Of a stretch of 57,193 nt of DNA, positions 10,191 through 22,200 are shown piece after piece. The notes beneath the pieces are model-generated. The model was not told the origin of the DNA. It did no database searches and worked only from the letters and a program-made list of their open reading frames with translations. The DNA comes from Mnemiopsis leidyi (lineage: Eukaryota; Ctenophora; Tentaculata; Lobata; Bolinopsidae). The translations under genes were made by a program, and so were the position numbers. The stretch covers positions 351,359 to 408,551 of the forward strand of contig JH152822.1 of the NCBI GenBank assembly GCA_000226015.1, read 5' to 3'. Each line of letters opens with the position of its first letter. Positions within the stretch are counted from its first letter, which is position 1.

Positions 10191-10271
10191 GGAGAATGGC
10201 GGATAAGGACATTCAACTGGTATATTATTTGTGTTTTGGCTTTAAATAAGTTGTAATTCTGACCTGATCTC

Positions 10272-10277
10272 AATAAA
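10272..10277 (+). terminator. Poly(A) signal AATAAA
   Basis: Canonical hexamer 184 bases after the stop codon of the 8988-10088 gene, with no closer candidate. A GT-rich or T-rich element follows within 60 bases. Confidence 0.5.
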
Positions 10278-10456
10278 GAGAATGACCAGGTAACAGATTA
10301 ACTCTTAAGTCTTAAAGTTAAGGGACCCTTCTAAGCTCATATATTATGTCCTTGCGTGCACTTTTTCATTACTCGCCTTTCAATTTGTATTCTCAAATAT
10401 GAATTTTTTGAATATATTTAATGTAATTAATTTCCACTAATTAAAACTTCACCTAC

Positions 10457-10666
10457 CTGGTCCTTGTCCCTAACAGTGAAACAGACAGTCTCTCCCCGAC
10501 CAATAGAGAAAGATACAGTGGTGACCTTTACGTACTGCTCCCTGTCCTTGTCGAAGGCGGTGTTGTGCTCCGAGTCGAACACCACGTTACGAGCACACCA
10601 CTCTGCCTTGCACGTGCTCAATACAAGCAGGATCAACAGGGGCTTTGTTTTTGTCACTGCAATCAT
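10457..10666 (-). CDS. First exon of a secreted protein
   Basis: ATG at 10666. Residues 1-21 form a clear signal peptide (basic MIAVTKTKP, then LLILLVLSTCKA). The mature part is polar with two visible cysteines, C24 and C62, and ends ...CFTVRDKDQ. A strong donor, CAG followed by GTAGGTG, ends the exon at phase 0 after 70 codons. Without splicing the frame would stop nine codons later, at 10427. The next exon should lie at lower coordinates on the minus strand, yet the space before the converging 8988-10088 gene holds no obvious acceptor plus frame. The rest may lie further away across that gene, or the unspliced 79-residue form is real. No family is recognised. Confidence 0.55.
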
Positions 10667-11377
10667 GGCCCTGGCAAGTGTGATTAAAACTCAAGTTGTT
10701 TTGAAATCGAGAGTTCCGGGGTTTCAAAATCCAAACGCGTAAATTCGAAGAAGTGTTATAGATTGATTTAGATTGATTTAGATTTTCTTATCAAACTGAT
10801 TATTACTGATACAGCGTTAAATTCTATACGTTCCAAAGTTTCAACAACTCAATGGCAACATCATAAAGCACTGTAAAAACTGCCATTTGTTCTTTTTTAA
10901 GGCAAACAAATATTGACGACAATACTGCGGACATGGTTGCAATAAAACTGCAGCCACATGATGAATGGTTTTGTTTTGGATAAGGTGCGAATTGCTTGTT
11001 GTCAGTCGCACAGAATTAGATATGATTTACACCTCATTTCACAACTATCTGCATCAACACATCCTGCTTATCATCTTATTAGTATTGGTGTAACGGTTTG
11101 TTATCCAACTCAACTACTCTTTGAAACGTAAAGTTTGATGAAATGCTAATGACTAATTTTGTTTTTTTTGAATTCATTTATTCATTCGGTACTTCATAAA
11201 TTCATGAACTTATTCCATATTTTGTTGACAAATTAAAAAAGCTTTTATCAAAGTATAGTTAAAACTGCATATCATTAATTGAATTTCAAATAAATTAAAC
11301 TAAAATTATAAATACTGTCTAAAGTAATACTGATACTTCAACAGATAAAGTTTCCCAAGCAAACAGTCAAAAAATTC

Positions 11378-12313
11378 TCATTTAGTTCTCGTTCTCTTGT
11401 TCTTAAAATAGTTCTTGATCTGTTGAGAGGACAGTTCAGTTTTCTCACACAGCATCTCAAGATCACTACTACTTACATATGGTGACTTCTGAAAATACTT
11501 GTTTAACAAAGCTCTCACACGAGAAGAGAAGTTGTTGTTAGACCTGAATTTGATGGAGGAGAGAGACAGAGGGAGGGGGTTCCTGGAGCGTATCCGGTAC
11601 TTCTGATGAGGGCTTAGAGTTGAGATCCCCCTGGAACTGCGGTATTCCTCATAGTGGCCGTTAAACCACAACTCCTGCAATCTGGGGTGATATTCTGGCG
11701 GGAACTCCCTGTTACTGAGATAGTGGTACAGCTCCTGCCAATCCTGCTTCTGGAAGAGGTAGTAAGCTGGTAGAGCTGGGTTCTCTATCAGAGGCTTATA
11801 GTCCAGGAGCTGAGCGAGTTGGTTTTGTCTCACTTTGGCAATTGTAAGTGCTGCCATAGCGGGAGGAACTGCTTCTGCGGTCTGCTGGTTGTCTGGAAGT
11901 GGCTCAGGTTCTGGGAAAACGGGCTCTGTCTCGATATCCGGCTCTGACTCTAGAGGTTCAGTCTTGATGTGAGGTGCTGGTACAGGCTCAACTTTTATCT
12001 CGAGGTTGTTGTCGAGGTCTATATCTGAGGGTTCTGTTTTTACTTGAGGGCAGGAGCAGGTAAAAGGAGATAGGGGTTCTGTCTTTACATCAGCCTCGTC
12101 ATTGTCCGTCGTTGGAGGTGGATCTTCGTACCGGGGGATGTCCTTCTCTGGAGGTGGATCGTTGTGCTGAGGGTTGTGATGGAAGTTGGTCGGGAATGCC
12201 ACAATGAGGTTCAAATCTGAGGGATTAAGTTGGAGGGAGGTGTGGAGTTCTACTGTGCTGTCTGCTCGGAGAGGGTTGAGGAGGTGGGTTCGAGAGAGAT
12301 ATAGCTGTTCCAT
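11378..12313 (-). CDS. Divergent SIX-class homeodomain protein with a sumoylation-site array
   Basis: This is a 311-residue single-exon frame. Residues 184-250 match the second half of the SIX domain: a helix with LYHYLSNREFPPEYHPRLQEL, then W-x-x-x-HYEE and KYRIRSRNPLPLSLSS, equivalent to the family's LQQLW, HYxEAE, KYRIRRKFPLPxTIW sequence. Residues 255-311 are the homeodomain, with a recognition helix QQIKNYFKNKRTRTK. The asparagine that contacts adenine (position 51) is kept, but tryptophan 48 is tyrosine. The protein ends at about homeodomain position 57, with no C-terminal tail. The N-terminal half is acidic and proline-rich with four psi-K-x-E motifs (K77, K92, K107, K117) and a fifth degenerate one (IETE at 127). 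Known SIX proteins are nuclear regulators that work with EYA cofactors. The first part of the SIX domain is poorly conserved here, so EYA binding is uncertain. Confidence 0.85.
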   Translation of the reverse strand: MEQLYLSRTHLLNPLRADSTVELHTSLQLNPSDLNLIVAFPTNFHHNPQHNDPPPEKDIPRYEDPPPTTDNDEADVKTEPLSPFTCSCPQVKTEPSDIDLDNNLEIKVEPVPAPHIKTEPLESEPDIETEPVFPEPEPLPDNQQTAEAVPPAMAALTIAKVRQNQLAQLLDYKPLIENPALPAYYLFQKQDWQELYHYLSNREFPPEYHPRLQELWFNGHYEEYRSSRGISTLSPHQKYRIRSRNPLPLSLSSIKFRSNNNFSSRVRALLNKYFQKSPYVSSSDLEMLCEKTELSSQQIKNYFKNKRTRTK

Positions 12314-12364
12314 GTGTAGTGTATGAGAACAAGGCGAGTAATTAGAGACGGTGTGTGTGGAACG

Positions 12365-12373
12365 GTTTATAAG
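12365..12373 (-). promoter_or_regulatory. TATA-like box for the SIX gene
   Basis: On the minus strand the sequence reads CTTATAAAC, about 55 bases upstream of the ATG at 12313. A start of transcription 25-30 bases downstream would leave a 5' UTR of about 25 bases. This is a consensus match only. Confidence 0.4.
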
Positions 12374-12379
12374 GACCAG

Positions 12380-14590
12380 CTCGCATGCATGTCGAGGAGT
12401 GTAGCAGGCAGAATGATTGCATGTCTCATCATGTTATATGACCTGTCATGAGCTGTAATGAGTCGGGAGCTAAATATAGCTGTCAGGTCGGATGACAAAA
12501 TGGGTCATGCACGTGATCCCTATATCTGACCCCTTCAACAGGGTCACTTGATCACAGCCACCTGATCTTTTTTGCTAATGACAGCGAACTGCCCGAGAAT
12601 CAGATTCGATAAGTGGAGACCATTTAAAAAACTTTAAACCTTTACACGCACCATTTAAGTCCCTCAAAAGCAAAGAGACACTCCATGTCGAAAGAATTTA
12701 TTTAATTGAAAAAAGAAAATTATTGTATTCTTATGAATGTGATTGTTCTAATTTATTCTTTGTCTGATTAGACTAATGCAAAGGATAACAGTTGTCAATT
12801 GAAGAATGTATATAACAAACAGGTAAAGGTTATATGCCTGACCTTGACAAAAGGGAAGAAAATCTATCCGTCCTACAAAATTATTCAACATATCCCTATC
12901 AATTCTAGCCTAGAAGGAGAAAGACAGTGATTTATCCTAGAACGAGAAAGCCCGTGCATTATTGATCCTTTAAACGAGGTCATGTGGACCCTCCCATAGT
13001 CACGTGATCAGTTTGTTGGGTACCGTCGGCAAAGTGGGTACCACTGGTGACGTCATCGTCATTTTGCATTCAGATCCCAGAAATTCTTTCTGGACTAAGG
13101 TGGTGAACTGTCGAACTCTGCATAGTCCACCTGGGCTCATGAACAAAATGGACAAAGTTTTAAGGACTCTTTCTGGCGTTCTTCAGTTCTGTATTACCTC
13201 AAAAAATTCCTCTGTGTTGCTTTGAAACTTTCCGACTACATGCTTAGGCGATTCAGATTTAAGGCGATTAAGATATTAATTCGGGAGTATACTGACACAT
13301 CTCAATAGGTGACATAGTGGTCCCGCGGATATACTTACTTATTTCTTTCCATATAAGAAGGCAACAAACCGTTTTGTAAAAATGAAATTAGATTTTCACA
13401 CTTACTAATTTCTCATCCAAAACCTCAGCTCTTCAAAAAGTTTATGATAAATGATAAACTCGTGATCTCATGTCAGTTTGACAGGTCGCTAAAGGCTCAT
13501 CATAAACAAAGAACCATCGGTAATAGAATTTGCGAATCAGTCAGGGACTTTATCACCAAACAAAGTGTCAGTTGATAAGAACAGTTGAAAACAATTAGAG
13601 AAGATTACATTATGAGTCTCAGACGGAGCAGGCATTGTTTGCCGTCTTATCGCACAGGTCCGACGAATTGTTTCTCATTTTGAAGAGGTTTATTGGTCAC
13701 AAATTTACAAAAACATCCCTCCCAGTTCTCAGCTAGGTGCATGAGCCGTGACTAATGGCGTTTCAAAGTTACGGGGTCTGTTCTTTTCTAGGTCTCATAG
13801 ACTGCTACAACTGCCATTTAGCAGGCTACGTTTATTGAATTTGGGGTAGTAGATTTGGGTGTTGATTGATTTTGAGGAAGTGATTGCATACATCGTAGAA
13901 CGACGTAGAATTATTGCCTAATGCTCCGAAAATAAAAGTCTATGTCCAATGATATACTTATGAATCAGCGCCAAGAGCCCTGGAAGCAAAATACACGAAT
14001 TTTAGATATAAATTATAACAACATGAGTTTACTTGTGAAAAATGATCCTTTTCTCTTTAAATATTTGATAGCGTATTGAGTCAGCTGACATTAAGATTTT
14101 TACTAAACTTAAAGTAAAAATTTTGTACCGAGTTGTTCCCAATCCCGCAATCATAACACGAACACTCCCCATGAATCATGATGAAGGAAAAAAAACTCCA
14201 CCACTTACCTTAACTTTGTTAATTTACAGCCTAGTCAATCCACAGCCGTATAGTTGGACTTGGACTTGGAGCAATGAATGAGGAAACAGCATATACATGT
14301 ATTGCCGTAATCAGATGTTTCATAAGAGTTCTATAGCAAAGCTAGCTGTTTAGTTGAGGGAAGAAGGCCGGGTGTTAATTGACAGGTTGTCCAGATGGGG
14401 CCCTGTTTTACAGCGGAACTTCTCCCGTCTAGCTGAACTGTCTAGTCTCGCCCCCTCAACAAAGCAAAACATAAAGAACAATAAAGAACAGTAAAGAACA
14501 ATAAAGTCCCAAATCCTCAATGGGAGTGAGGGGTTGTATAAAGTACCTAAAGATCCATGGATTCTCCCATTTGGTCAATATCAAGTATAC
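12380..14590. other. Intergenic, no gene seen
   Basis: AT-rich spacer upstream of the SIX gene, with no protein-like frame. It includes CACGTG at about 12512 and GTCACGTGA at 12999-13007, so it may hold regulatory elements of the SIX gene. A 73-codon plus-strand frame near 13004 has the composition of random sequence and was not accepted. Confidence 0.6.
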
Positions 14591-14604
14591 TAAACTGATC
14601 TATA

Positions 14605-14688
14605 GGGCCGGTAGCTCAATTGGTAGAGCACTCATCTAGACAATGCAGAGGTTGTCGGATCATACCCGACTCGGCACGGTGCCGGCCC
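14605..14688 (+). other. tRNA-like head of the SINE
   Basis: An acceptor-like GGGCCGG pairs with CCGGCCC at 14682-14688, and the D arm GCTC/GAGC is intact. The anticodon arm (CTCAT with ATGCAG) carries one inserted base. A T arm GTCGG/CCGAC is present, but its loop reads ATCATAC instead of TTCGAAT. About 11 extra bases sit between the T arm and the acceptor 3' strand. It is not a functional tRNA gene, but an RNA polymerase III promoter may survive. Confidence 0.75.
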
Positions 14689-14878
14689 ATGAATTTTCTG
14701 AATTGACTATCAGTGGAAGTCGTGTCCGTTCAAATAACTGCTCCGTACACATCATGTAGCTTGGTTGATCCTTCGGCCCACCCACAACATAACACACCCG
14801 TTAACAATCAGTGCACACCTCTGGGAGTCGAGCTTGCTCGAAATGAGGACCTGAAAAACGGCCCCCTCCCACTTGAAA

Positions 14879-14892
14879 NNNNNNNNNNNNNN
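14879..14892. other. Assembly gap (14 N)
   Basis: A run of N inside the SINE. The sequences on both sides are near-identical 178-base copies, which is the usual sign of a false duplication at a scaffold join. Confidence 1.
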
Positions 14893-15117
14893 AATTGACT
14901 ATCAGTGGAAGTCGTGTCCGTTCAAATAACTGCTCCGTACACATCATGTAGCTTGGTTGATCCTTCGGCCCACCCACAACATAACACACCCGTTAACAAT
15001 CAGTGCACACCTCTGGGAGTCGAGCTTGCTCGAAATGAGGACCTGAAAAAGGTCCCCCTCCCCACTTGAAACCACATTTAAACTGATCTATGTTATTGTT
15101 AGAACCTTGGATGCGAC

Positions 15118-15188
15118 GGGGTTCTGACTTTTGCTCTATGTCAAGCAGTATCCGGGGTTCTGACTTTGCTCTATGTCAAGCAGTATCC
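15118..15188. repeat. 36-bp direct tandem duplication
   Basis: Two adjacent copies of a unit that begins ggggttctgactt and ends caagcagtatcc, differing by one T. It lies 26 bases beyond the right target duplication of the SINE. Confidence 0.9.
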
Positions 15189-17930
15189 GCAGCACATACC
15201 GAAATGCCTCTTTACCAATTAGAGTGTCACTTTGCTCAATCACTTTCTAATCACCTCCTCAAGGATACATAAACGATAAAAACCACACACGCCCATCTTG
15301 ACCGATCAACCAATCAATCAGCCAATCAACCCATTAGTGTTCAATGAGTTTTTGGGCTAGACTACTGGTATTATAGCCCACATATGTTTGTAAAACTTGC
15401 TCTTGCTTGCAAATTGTGACACAAACCATGATTTACGTTTAAACAGACACACCCAGGGTCGATCTCAAATTGGACCATGTAGACAAATAGTTTAGAAATA
15501 AAGTTTACATTCGTCTAAAAGGTTTAGTTTACTTATTTAAGTCGCAGCATTCTGCCATATTACCCGAAATTGCTGAACAAAACCTTGTATACCACAGCAA
15601 TTTGGACATGATCAGCAAGAATATTCTGTCGATTTGAATTAGACAATTATACAATAAGTATGACAACTGTACTGTGGCTGAGTGAGTATTAAAAGTTGTT
15701 TAATTTTCAAACTTTTTAGTTTATACTCTTGATTGCTCTAGAAAATATCAACACAAATATCTAGTGTCAGGACTTGGTAAATCCATATAATAGATCAGCT
15801 GACAAAATGCCCAACCCTGAAACCACCTGAAATTGTTTTAGATAAAGAAATGACGGAATTTTAATTATTCGGGCAGATAATTCACAAAACTTCGATTGTT
15901 CGGATTAGGCACGTGTCCTCGCTCTCCAAAAAATTACAGGAATTCCCATTTCAACAGACTGTATCTAAAGTTCTCCTCCCTCCCAAAAACTCCAACAGCG
16001 TGAATCGACCATGCCTTCACACATTTTTAGCTGACAGACACTTCAAATGAGATTATCCGAGCAATAGATTTAGCAATTAAGACGGGCACCGTAAGAAGTG
16101 TCACGTGACCCTGTAAGTATCCACAGTCAACTCCCCAAACTGGTCAAGTGACCAAACTCTGCCTCTGAAGTATTGCCCCAACAAGTGTTAACAGCCCGGA
16201 AAGGTGCATAATCAATGGGACTTGGCGCGCGCCAATTTGTCGACCAATTCATCAATCGTTTGGGTTTTTAATTACCATGTTTTGCGATAATCTATAGTAA
16301 GTTCCTGGTGAGGTTATTGACTAAACGTGACTCTGCCGGATCAGTTATTGTAATGGACCATTTTCGAATTAGGCTTGTAATCAAGTGTGGGTTATACACT
16401 TCTCTACAACCTGCAGAAATGCTTATATTGCACGTGTAATGACGTAGTTGTAAATTGAAGTCCGGAAAAAAGTCAGTCCGAAAATTTGTTCTCAAGCTCA
16501 GTTTGAATTGAAGATCGTGGGAATAATATACTTAAACGTATAAGGAGGGATTATGACACACCAGGAAATATAATTGATTTTCAATAATATTCTCGATGAT
16601 GTAGTTCATCACATTAGATGGAGACTGGAGCGTGGGATTGTACCCAGCTATCCGATCTCAAATATTTCTTTAAATTAACAATTCATCTGTCGAATCATCG
16701 AAACATCAGCCTTGGGAGCACTATGAACGAGAGCACTAATTTTAGAAGAAAACAATGAAAAATGATATTAAAGGTTAGGCGATTTTATTTATTCATTGAA
16801 AATATCTTTAAAGTTTAACTCCATACATATAGAACTATGATAAAAACACAATTCTCAGGGATGGTTTATAAAGACCCTTCTCCAGGGAGGGAAATGATGA
16901 TATGATCTTTCATTTCTAATTCTAGGGCAAATGTGGGCAAAACCATGTTTTATTTTTAGAATGAACGTATTTTTCCCCTGTTTCAGTCGTTTATTGTGCG
17001 TGGATCACATGGCATTTGGGCTACTTTTTGCCCCGTTAATAAATGAAAAAATGGTTTCGGCTAAATTTGACATCCCCAGCAAATGAAAAGTCATATTGAC
17101 TGTTTTTTGCAAAAATTTTTAAAATTTTTGACTTCAGGTTAAGTTATAAGACCAACCGTATAAAAAAAACTTCCCCCACCCCAAATTCCTGTATATAATA
17201 AAAAGAAAGAAAAGCCCTGTGAAAATCTGGTTAATCAAATGAAAGTGTTCGTTAATGGGGACATGTGGAGTAGCAAAGCTTCAAAGATGGGTGTTTCTTG
17301 TTATAAGCACTATGTAGTGATATTTTGGTGTGGTAACTTCAGTATTTTATATGGACGCTTGAAAACTTACAAAAAATCCAGTCTTAAAGCCGGAAACGGG
17401 AAGTACGGCTCCTGATTGATGCCTTCGGTTTTACTTTAATACTTAGTCACAATTTCCATTTTTCATATCGAACCCAAACGCACAATCGATGCATTATCGC
17501 CTCGCAAATATATGCTTTGTGCAGTATTATATAGAAACCCACATTACTGTTAATTAAATCGCATAATATAACAATTACTAATTAAACATCTCCAATCCTC
17601 TATTGGAGGTGTAGAGCTCAGACCAAGTTCAGTCAAAACGCTAATTGGAATTTTGTCCCTGTCCAATCTTTGGCGGAAGCTATGTCTACATTTTCATTTT
17701 TCTCTTTGTTGATGTCGGTATTCACCAGTTGTTGGTGCTCGTCAAATTTTTACGGTATAAGCCAAACATTATGAGGCCTATATTGTTTAAGAAAATAATT
17801 ATACAATAAGATAGTACTGTAGCAATGAAAAAGTAGTATAAGCATGTCGGATAAATCGGGCCATGCGCTGTTCTAATTCTATTGTTGAAAGACTATTATT
17901 TGCTGATGCGATTTTGCTCCAAAATACGTG

Positions 17931-18118
17931 ATAGTTAACGTACTGGAATCATGAGTGTCGTCTATAAAACTTTCAATCCTTAAATTATACTTTCATCACT
18001 ACTATTATACAACTAATTTGAGGAACATAGTTAACGTACTGGAATCAGTGTCGTCTATAACACTTTCAATCCTTAAATGATACTTTCACCACTACTATTA
18101 TACAAATAATTTGAGGAA
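17931..18118. repeat. Tandem duplication of about 95 bp
   Basis: Two adjacent copies start atagttaacgtactggaatca and end ttgaggaa. They differ by several substitutions and a 4-base deletion, so this is a real, old duplication and not an assembly echo. Confidence 0.9.
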
Positions 18119-18994
18119 GCTGGTGACTTGATGAAAATTTTGATGAAAATTTCACTTCCCGGATAAAAACGTTGTACCACTGCAAAGTTTAAGTGAACAA
18201 CTCATTCTCGCCCGTGAAGCTACTGGAAAATTTCCAATATCGTATGTAAAAGTTTTAAAATTGTTGCAGGAATCGAACCAAATTAGAAATTTATTCCGAG
18301 GTTATTGGACACCCTGTAGGTACTTGAAGTAACTCTACTTTAGCCCTTACCGTTTACACAAATTACTCGTCTAACTCGACAGTTCGACACTTTAACTCGT
18401 CTACCTTGATATATACGGTACAAGCAGTACACCACCACAAACAGTTGACAAGTAGGTACTCTCCTTCCAACAATCACCTGTAAAACAAGCCCTGTAATGA
18501 GCCAGCTGCACGACATCACGAGTTACAAGCAATTAGATGGGAATCAGTGAACTGCGGGGGAGACGGGGCGGGAGCGCGCAGCTTAACGTGCAGTTCACCA
18601 GGAAGGCTCGTTGTGCTGATGAGCAGCCATTTTACCTCCCGCATGGGTACTTTGTAAGGTCGGGCAATAAAACACGTGTTGTATATCACCGCCCTGATTG
18701 AACCTCAATATCCTGCTTGTCAGAACCGTCATCATCCGGTCAAGTCGACGTAAGATTTACGCGGGTTGTTATATATCGCTGTTTATACTGATTGAAATTG
18801 AGAACAGATAAGATTTGACTTAGAGGTTCTGATGCTTCTAGTTCTGTTGAAAAATGATACAGCAGACCTTCTTGATTGTGAGAAATTACGTAAAGAATAT
18901 TTTACAATGAGATCTTTTAAACATATACAACATCAATAGTTTAGTAAAAGTAAGACATTTACAATAAGTTCGACTTCGACTTTATATAATTATA

Positions 18995-19037
18995 CAAATT
19001 TTGAGACTTAATCTGACTTTTAAAGTCTCAAAACTTG
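18995..19037. other. Inverted repeat, 15-bp arms
   Basis: Arms caaattttgagactt and aagtctcaaaacttg pair with one mismatch around a 13-base loop. It lies about 225 bases downstream of the stop codon of the minus-strand gene ending at 19260, where it could form a 3' stem-loop. Confidence 0.6.
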
Positions 19038-19259
19038 TAAGGTTGTTTAGCAGTCATGAATTAGTGGCATTCGTCATGTTCACAACAACAATTAGTCTAT
19101 CTGACTCTAAACCCTAAAACTCGTGCACATGCCATGTTCAGTGCATTAAAGAGTTTCGCATCACCGTCACCAAAAGAATCATGTCTGAGACTCTGAGTGA
19201 ATTTCCTGGAAATGGTGACAGACTGAACCGTTCAGCGGTAGAACGAACTTCTTGTACCC

Positions 19260-22200
19260 TCAAGACGCCAAATACGGTCTCCAGATAGTATTAGTTCTCC
19301 TCGGTTTATCGACCTGGCCATCACAGAGCGAGGTAGAGGACAGCGAGCGGAGAAGGTGCGGCGGACTACCAGGAGACAGTGATCCAACACTTCCCACCTC
19401 GTCTCTAGAGCTGGTACAGAATAGGGGTAGTTGGGTGTTACCGCCGCAGAGACCGCTTAGACTCAGCCTGGGAGAGAGGGTTGTTAGATGTTGATGTTGG
19501 TGTTGACCCTCCCGGATCTATCAATAGAGCGACTAGGAATCTTCCCGAAAATAGGCTTTACAGCTCCCGAAAAATAGTTGAGCTGTGAAAATGTACTTCT
19601 TTTTTAAGATCAAAGAGGTTCGCTAAATATCTCAAATATGTTCGTCCGGTCGGCAAGTTTGGACCACAACATCTACTGGTCACGTGACAAGCAGGCCACG
19701 TGACATGGAAATGAAGTAAAACTTACTGGTTTCGTATGATGAGATCAGCTAGGCCAGCCAACTGGAGAGGTAAAATGTTCGTTATCTTGTCGGGGGCAGG
19801 TAGAGAGATGGTGGGAGAGAGGACCGGGGAGGATACCCGCGTAGGTACGACTTTCTGTTCGGGTGAGAGGGACGCTTTGATCGCGATAGGCCTCACCACG
19901 TCCGCCACTTTGGTCAAAGTTTCGAGAATACTGTCGTCCGACTGTAGAAGAAAATAGTGAGCAATTATCACAAAGGATATTTTATCGCTTATACGACAAA
20001 AACTGAAGAAACGCAGGGAAGATGTGGATATAGACAATGGCGGACAAACATCATTACGGGATGGTCTGCTTACGTTTTGTTGTCTGCTTCTCAAGCCGCT
20101 ATTGTTGACGTTGTGACACTTGACTGACTTTCTGTCGGCAGGTCCAGTTCGAGCTCGCTTCACGATATGTCTGATCATGGCACTTGTGGGGACGTGTCGG
20201 GGGTCGTTTATGTCCTTTCCTGGGGAGGTAGAAAATTAAAAAATTGAAATTCATGGTCCCGAAAGAGGAACGTAAAAAATTTGAAATTGGTCTCGAAAAG
20301 GTTTGCAAGTTAATTTTAAGAGATTTTAAAGTAAACTGTAAGTTGTAACTCAGTTTTTTAACCAACTCTGTAAGATGAATTATTTGTGGACAACTATGGT
20401 GCAATGCAGCAATGGAGAATAACTGCATTGAAGATTAATCCTCGACACAAGTTTAGTCTTGACTTACCCTCCTGCATGGCTGAGCGTCTGATGGCGTACT
20501 CCAGCTGGGCCGGCGTTGCCCCGGAGATGAGATGCTGCTGTCTGATGAACTGACGGACTCTGTTTGTGGGTCGGTGTCTCAGTGGGTTGCTAGGGTTGCC
20601 TGCCCCGTGGGACCCTGCGTATTGGACCACCCCAACGTCAGGGTTATCGCTGTATATCGCTACCTGGGAACGTTTCCACTGTCAGATATGTAATATAGTA
20701 GGTAATTGGTTGGTTGTATAAGTCTTATTGGTTCAGTAACTAGCAAGGTAGAACTCTTCAAGGTTGTCACCAAGTCTAGATAAGTGGCTTGTGGTGGCCG
20801 AACCCATACTCAAAAAGTTTGTTGTTGTGATATGCCACATGGTGATGATTGATTTTAAGAAACTTCAGTAGGCTAGATTTTAGCACTTCATGCCTGCAGT
20901 GCTGGTTACAACCCAAACAAGTTTCATCCTTTACAGTTTAAGTATCAATCGATATCACTGGAAACTGCAACTGTGAAGAGTGCTGATGCAGTTATTGAGG
21001 GTGCTCATGACAGCTGGTATGAAGTGAGAAGATAAGTACTGACAGGCGACGTGTGGTGTCACATCTGATAACCTGCAGCAGCTCGTGTGAGCACGTCCAC
21101 AAGTATCACCTCCCAACCGGTGGTTTGCTGTCACCACAACGGCTATACAACCGTTAGTCACACATCAACAACACGCGTCCAGAGTTCTCTCAGCTCTCTT
21201 CACGGTAATCCAATCACTTTTTCCCGTCAACACATGTGTAACCAAACCCGGGTATCAAGGAGCTTACACTGAGGCAGTTAGCCGCAAAAACCACCAGTCT
21301 CCCCCGGTAACTATTGAAACTAAAGAGTGTTAATTGGTTGTAATGGTAACAAGGCCGGGCGGTGTGCACGGTCTCAACTCCAGACGGTGCCGTGAAGAAG
21401 CTCGACAAGTTGCATCGTCTGGGGAAGAGGCAAACTCTTCCTCCTTTGTAAAGGTTTTGTTCGGGACCAGCGATAAGAAATTGAATTATTTCCTGACAAT
21501 TTAGCATAATGCAATATAAATTGGGAGGTATATACCCTAAATTTTATTTGCGTTTAGAAAATAATCATGAATTTTTAAACCGTGAGGTTTGAAATTTTGT
21601 CGCGATAAGACGTAACCCGGCGGTGATTAAGGAGGCCTCGGGAGGGTCAGTGGTTGAAAAATGGGGTGTTTATTAGCGAATCATTTTCAAATTATCACGG
21701 TCGTTAGACAGCATTGTTTCAAAATTTGTAGGTCCCGTCCGAGAAGATGGAAAATATTATTTTACAAGTAAGTTTGCCTCAATGTGATTTAGAATAAGCG
21801 ATAATGCCCAGCAAAGTTTCTACCTTATGGCGTTTTGCTGATTGAAAATTTTTGGTCTGAGAGGCGTTCTGTGATTTATGAGTGTTTTGTTTCTGTTGAT
21901 GGCAACCCAGGACATAGTCCCAATCTAATTATTATTTAGCCGGTTTGAGGGCCGGAATCTTTGTGGTAATCTTCGCCCAGCCTACATCGCTGGGTTAAAA
22001 GCTTAATAATATTCTGAAAATTACTTTTCTCGTCTCTTCCATTTCAAGTGTTCTAGAAGACACGAAAATGGGATGACGATCGCAAGGAGAAGGTGGTTAT
22101 ACAAACACTTTGTCACGAGGTCGGTCTAAGAATAATTATTTTGGTGTTCAAAGTATGGGCGCATGTCAAATGGTTTGCTTTGCACGAAATCGTGGGTAAT

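Larger units (their letters stand above)
14591..15092 (+). mobile_element. tRNA-derived SINE insertion with a 13-bp target duplication
   Basis: The insertion is bounded by taaactgatctat at 14591-14603 and again at 15080-15092, a direct repeat typical of LINE-mediated retroposition. It begins with a tRNA-like head (14605-14688) carrying a good A box, TAGCTCAATTGG, and a degraded B box. The body (about 178 bases, from 14701) occurs twice, on either side of the gap at 14879-14892, with only a few differences. A single SINE should have one body, so the second copy is most simply an assembly artefact at the gap. Confidence 0.85.
15190..19259. other. Intergenic, no gene seen
   Basis: About 4 kb of AT-rich sequence. 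Contents noticed: a GTCACGTGAC palindrome at 16100-16109, a 96-bp tandem duplication at 17931-18118, a GC-rich patch at 18553-18600 that could be a promoter fragment, and a hairpin at 18995-19037. Short open frames here lack protein-like composition. Confidence 0.6.

Noticed and set aside
14605..14688. Functional tRNA gene
   Set aside because: The anticodon arm has an insertion, the T loop is not TTCRANN, extra bases precede the acceptor strand, and a target duplication shows it is a SINE head.
14713..14989. Open frames across the N gap on both strands
   Set aside because: They run through N bases and SINE sequence.
15090..15272. 60-codon frame with an internal repeat
   Set aside because: Produced by the 36-bp tandem duplication at 15118-15188.
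19252..19494. 80-codon plus-strand frame with a hydrophobic start
   Set aside because: It is the antisense of exon 7 of the minus-strand gene, where phase and splice sites fit.
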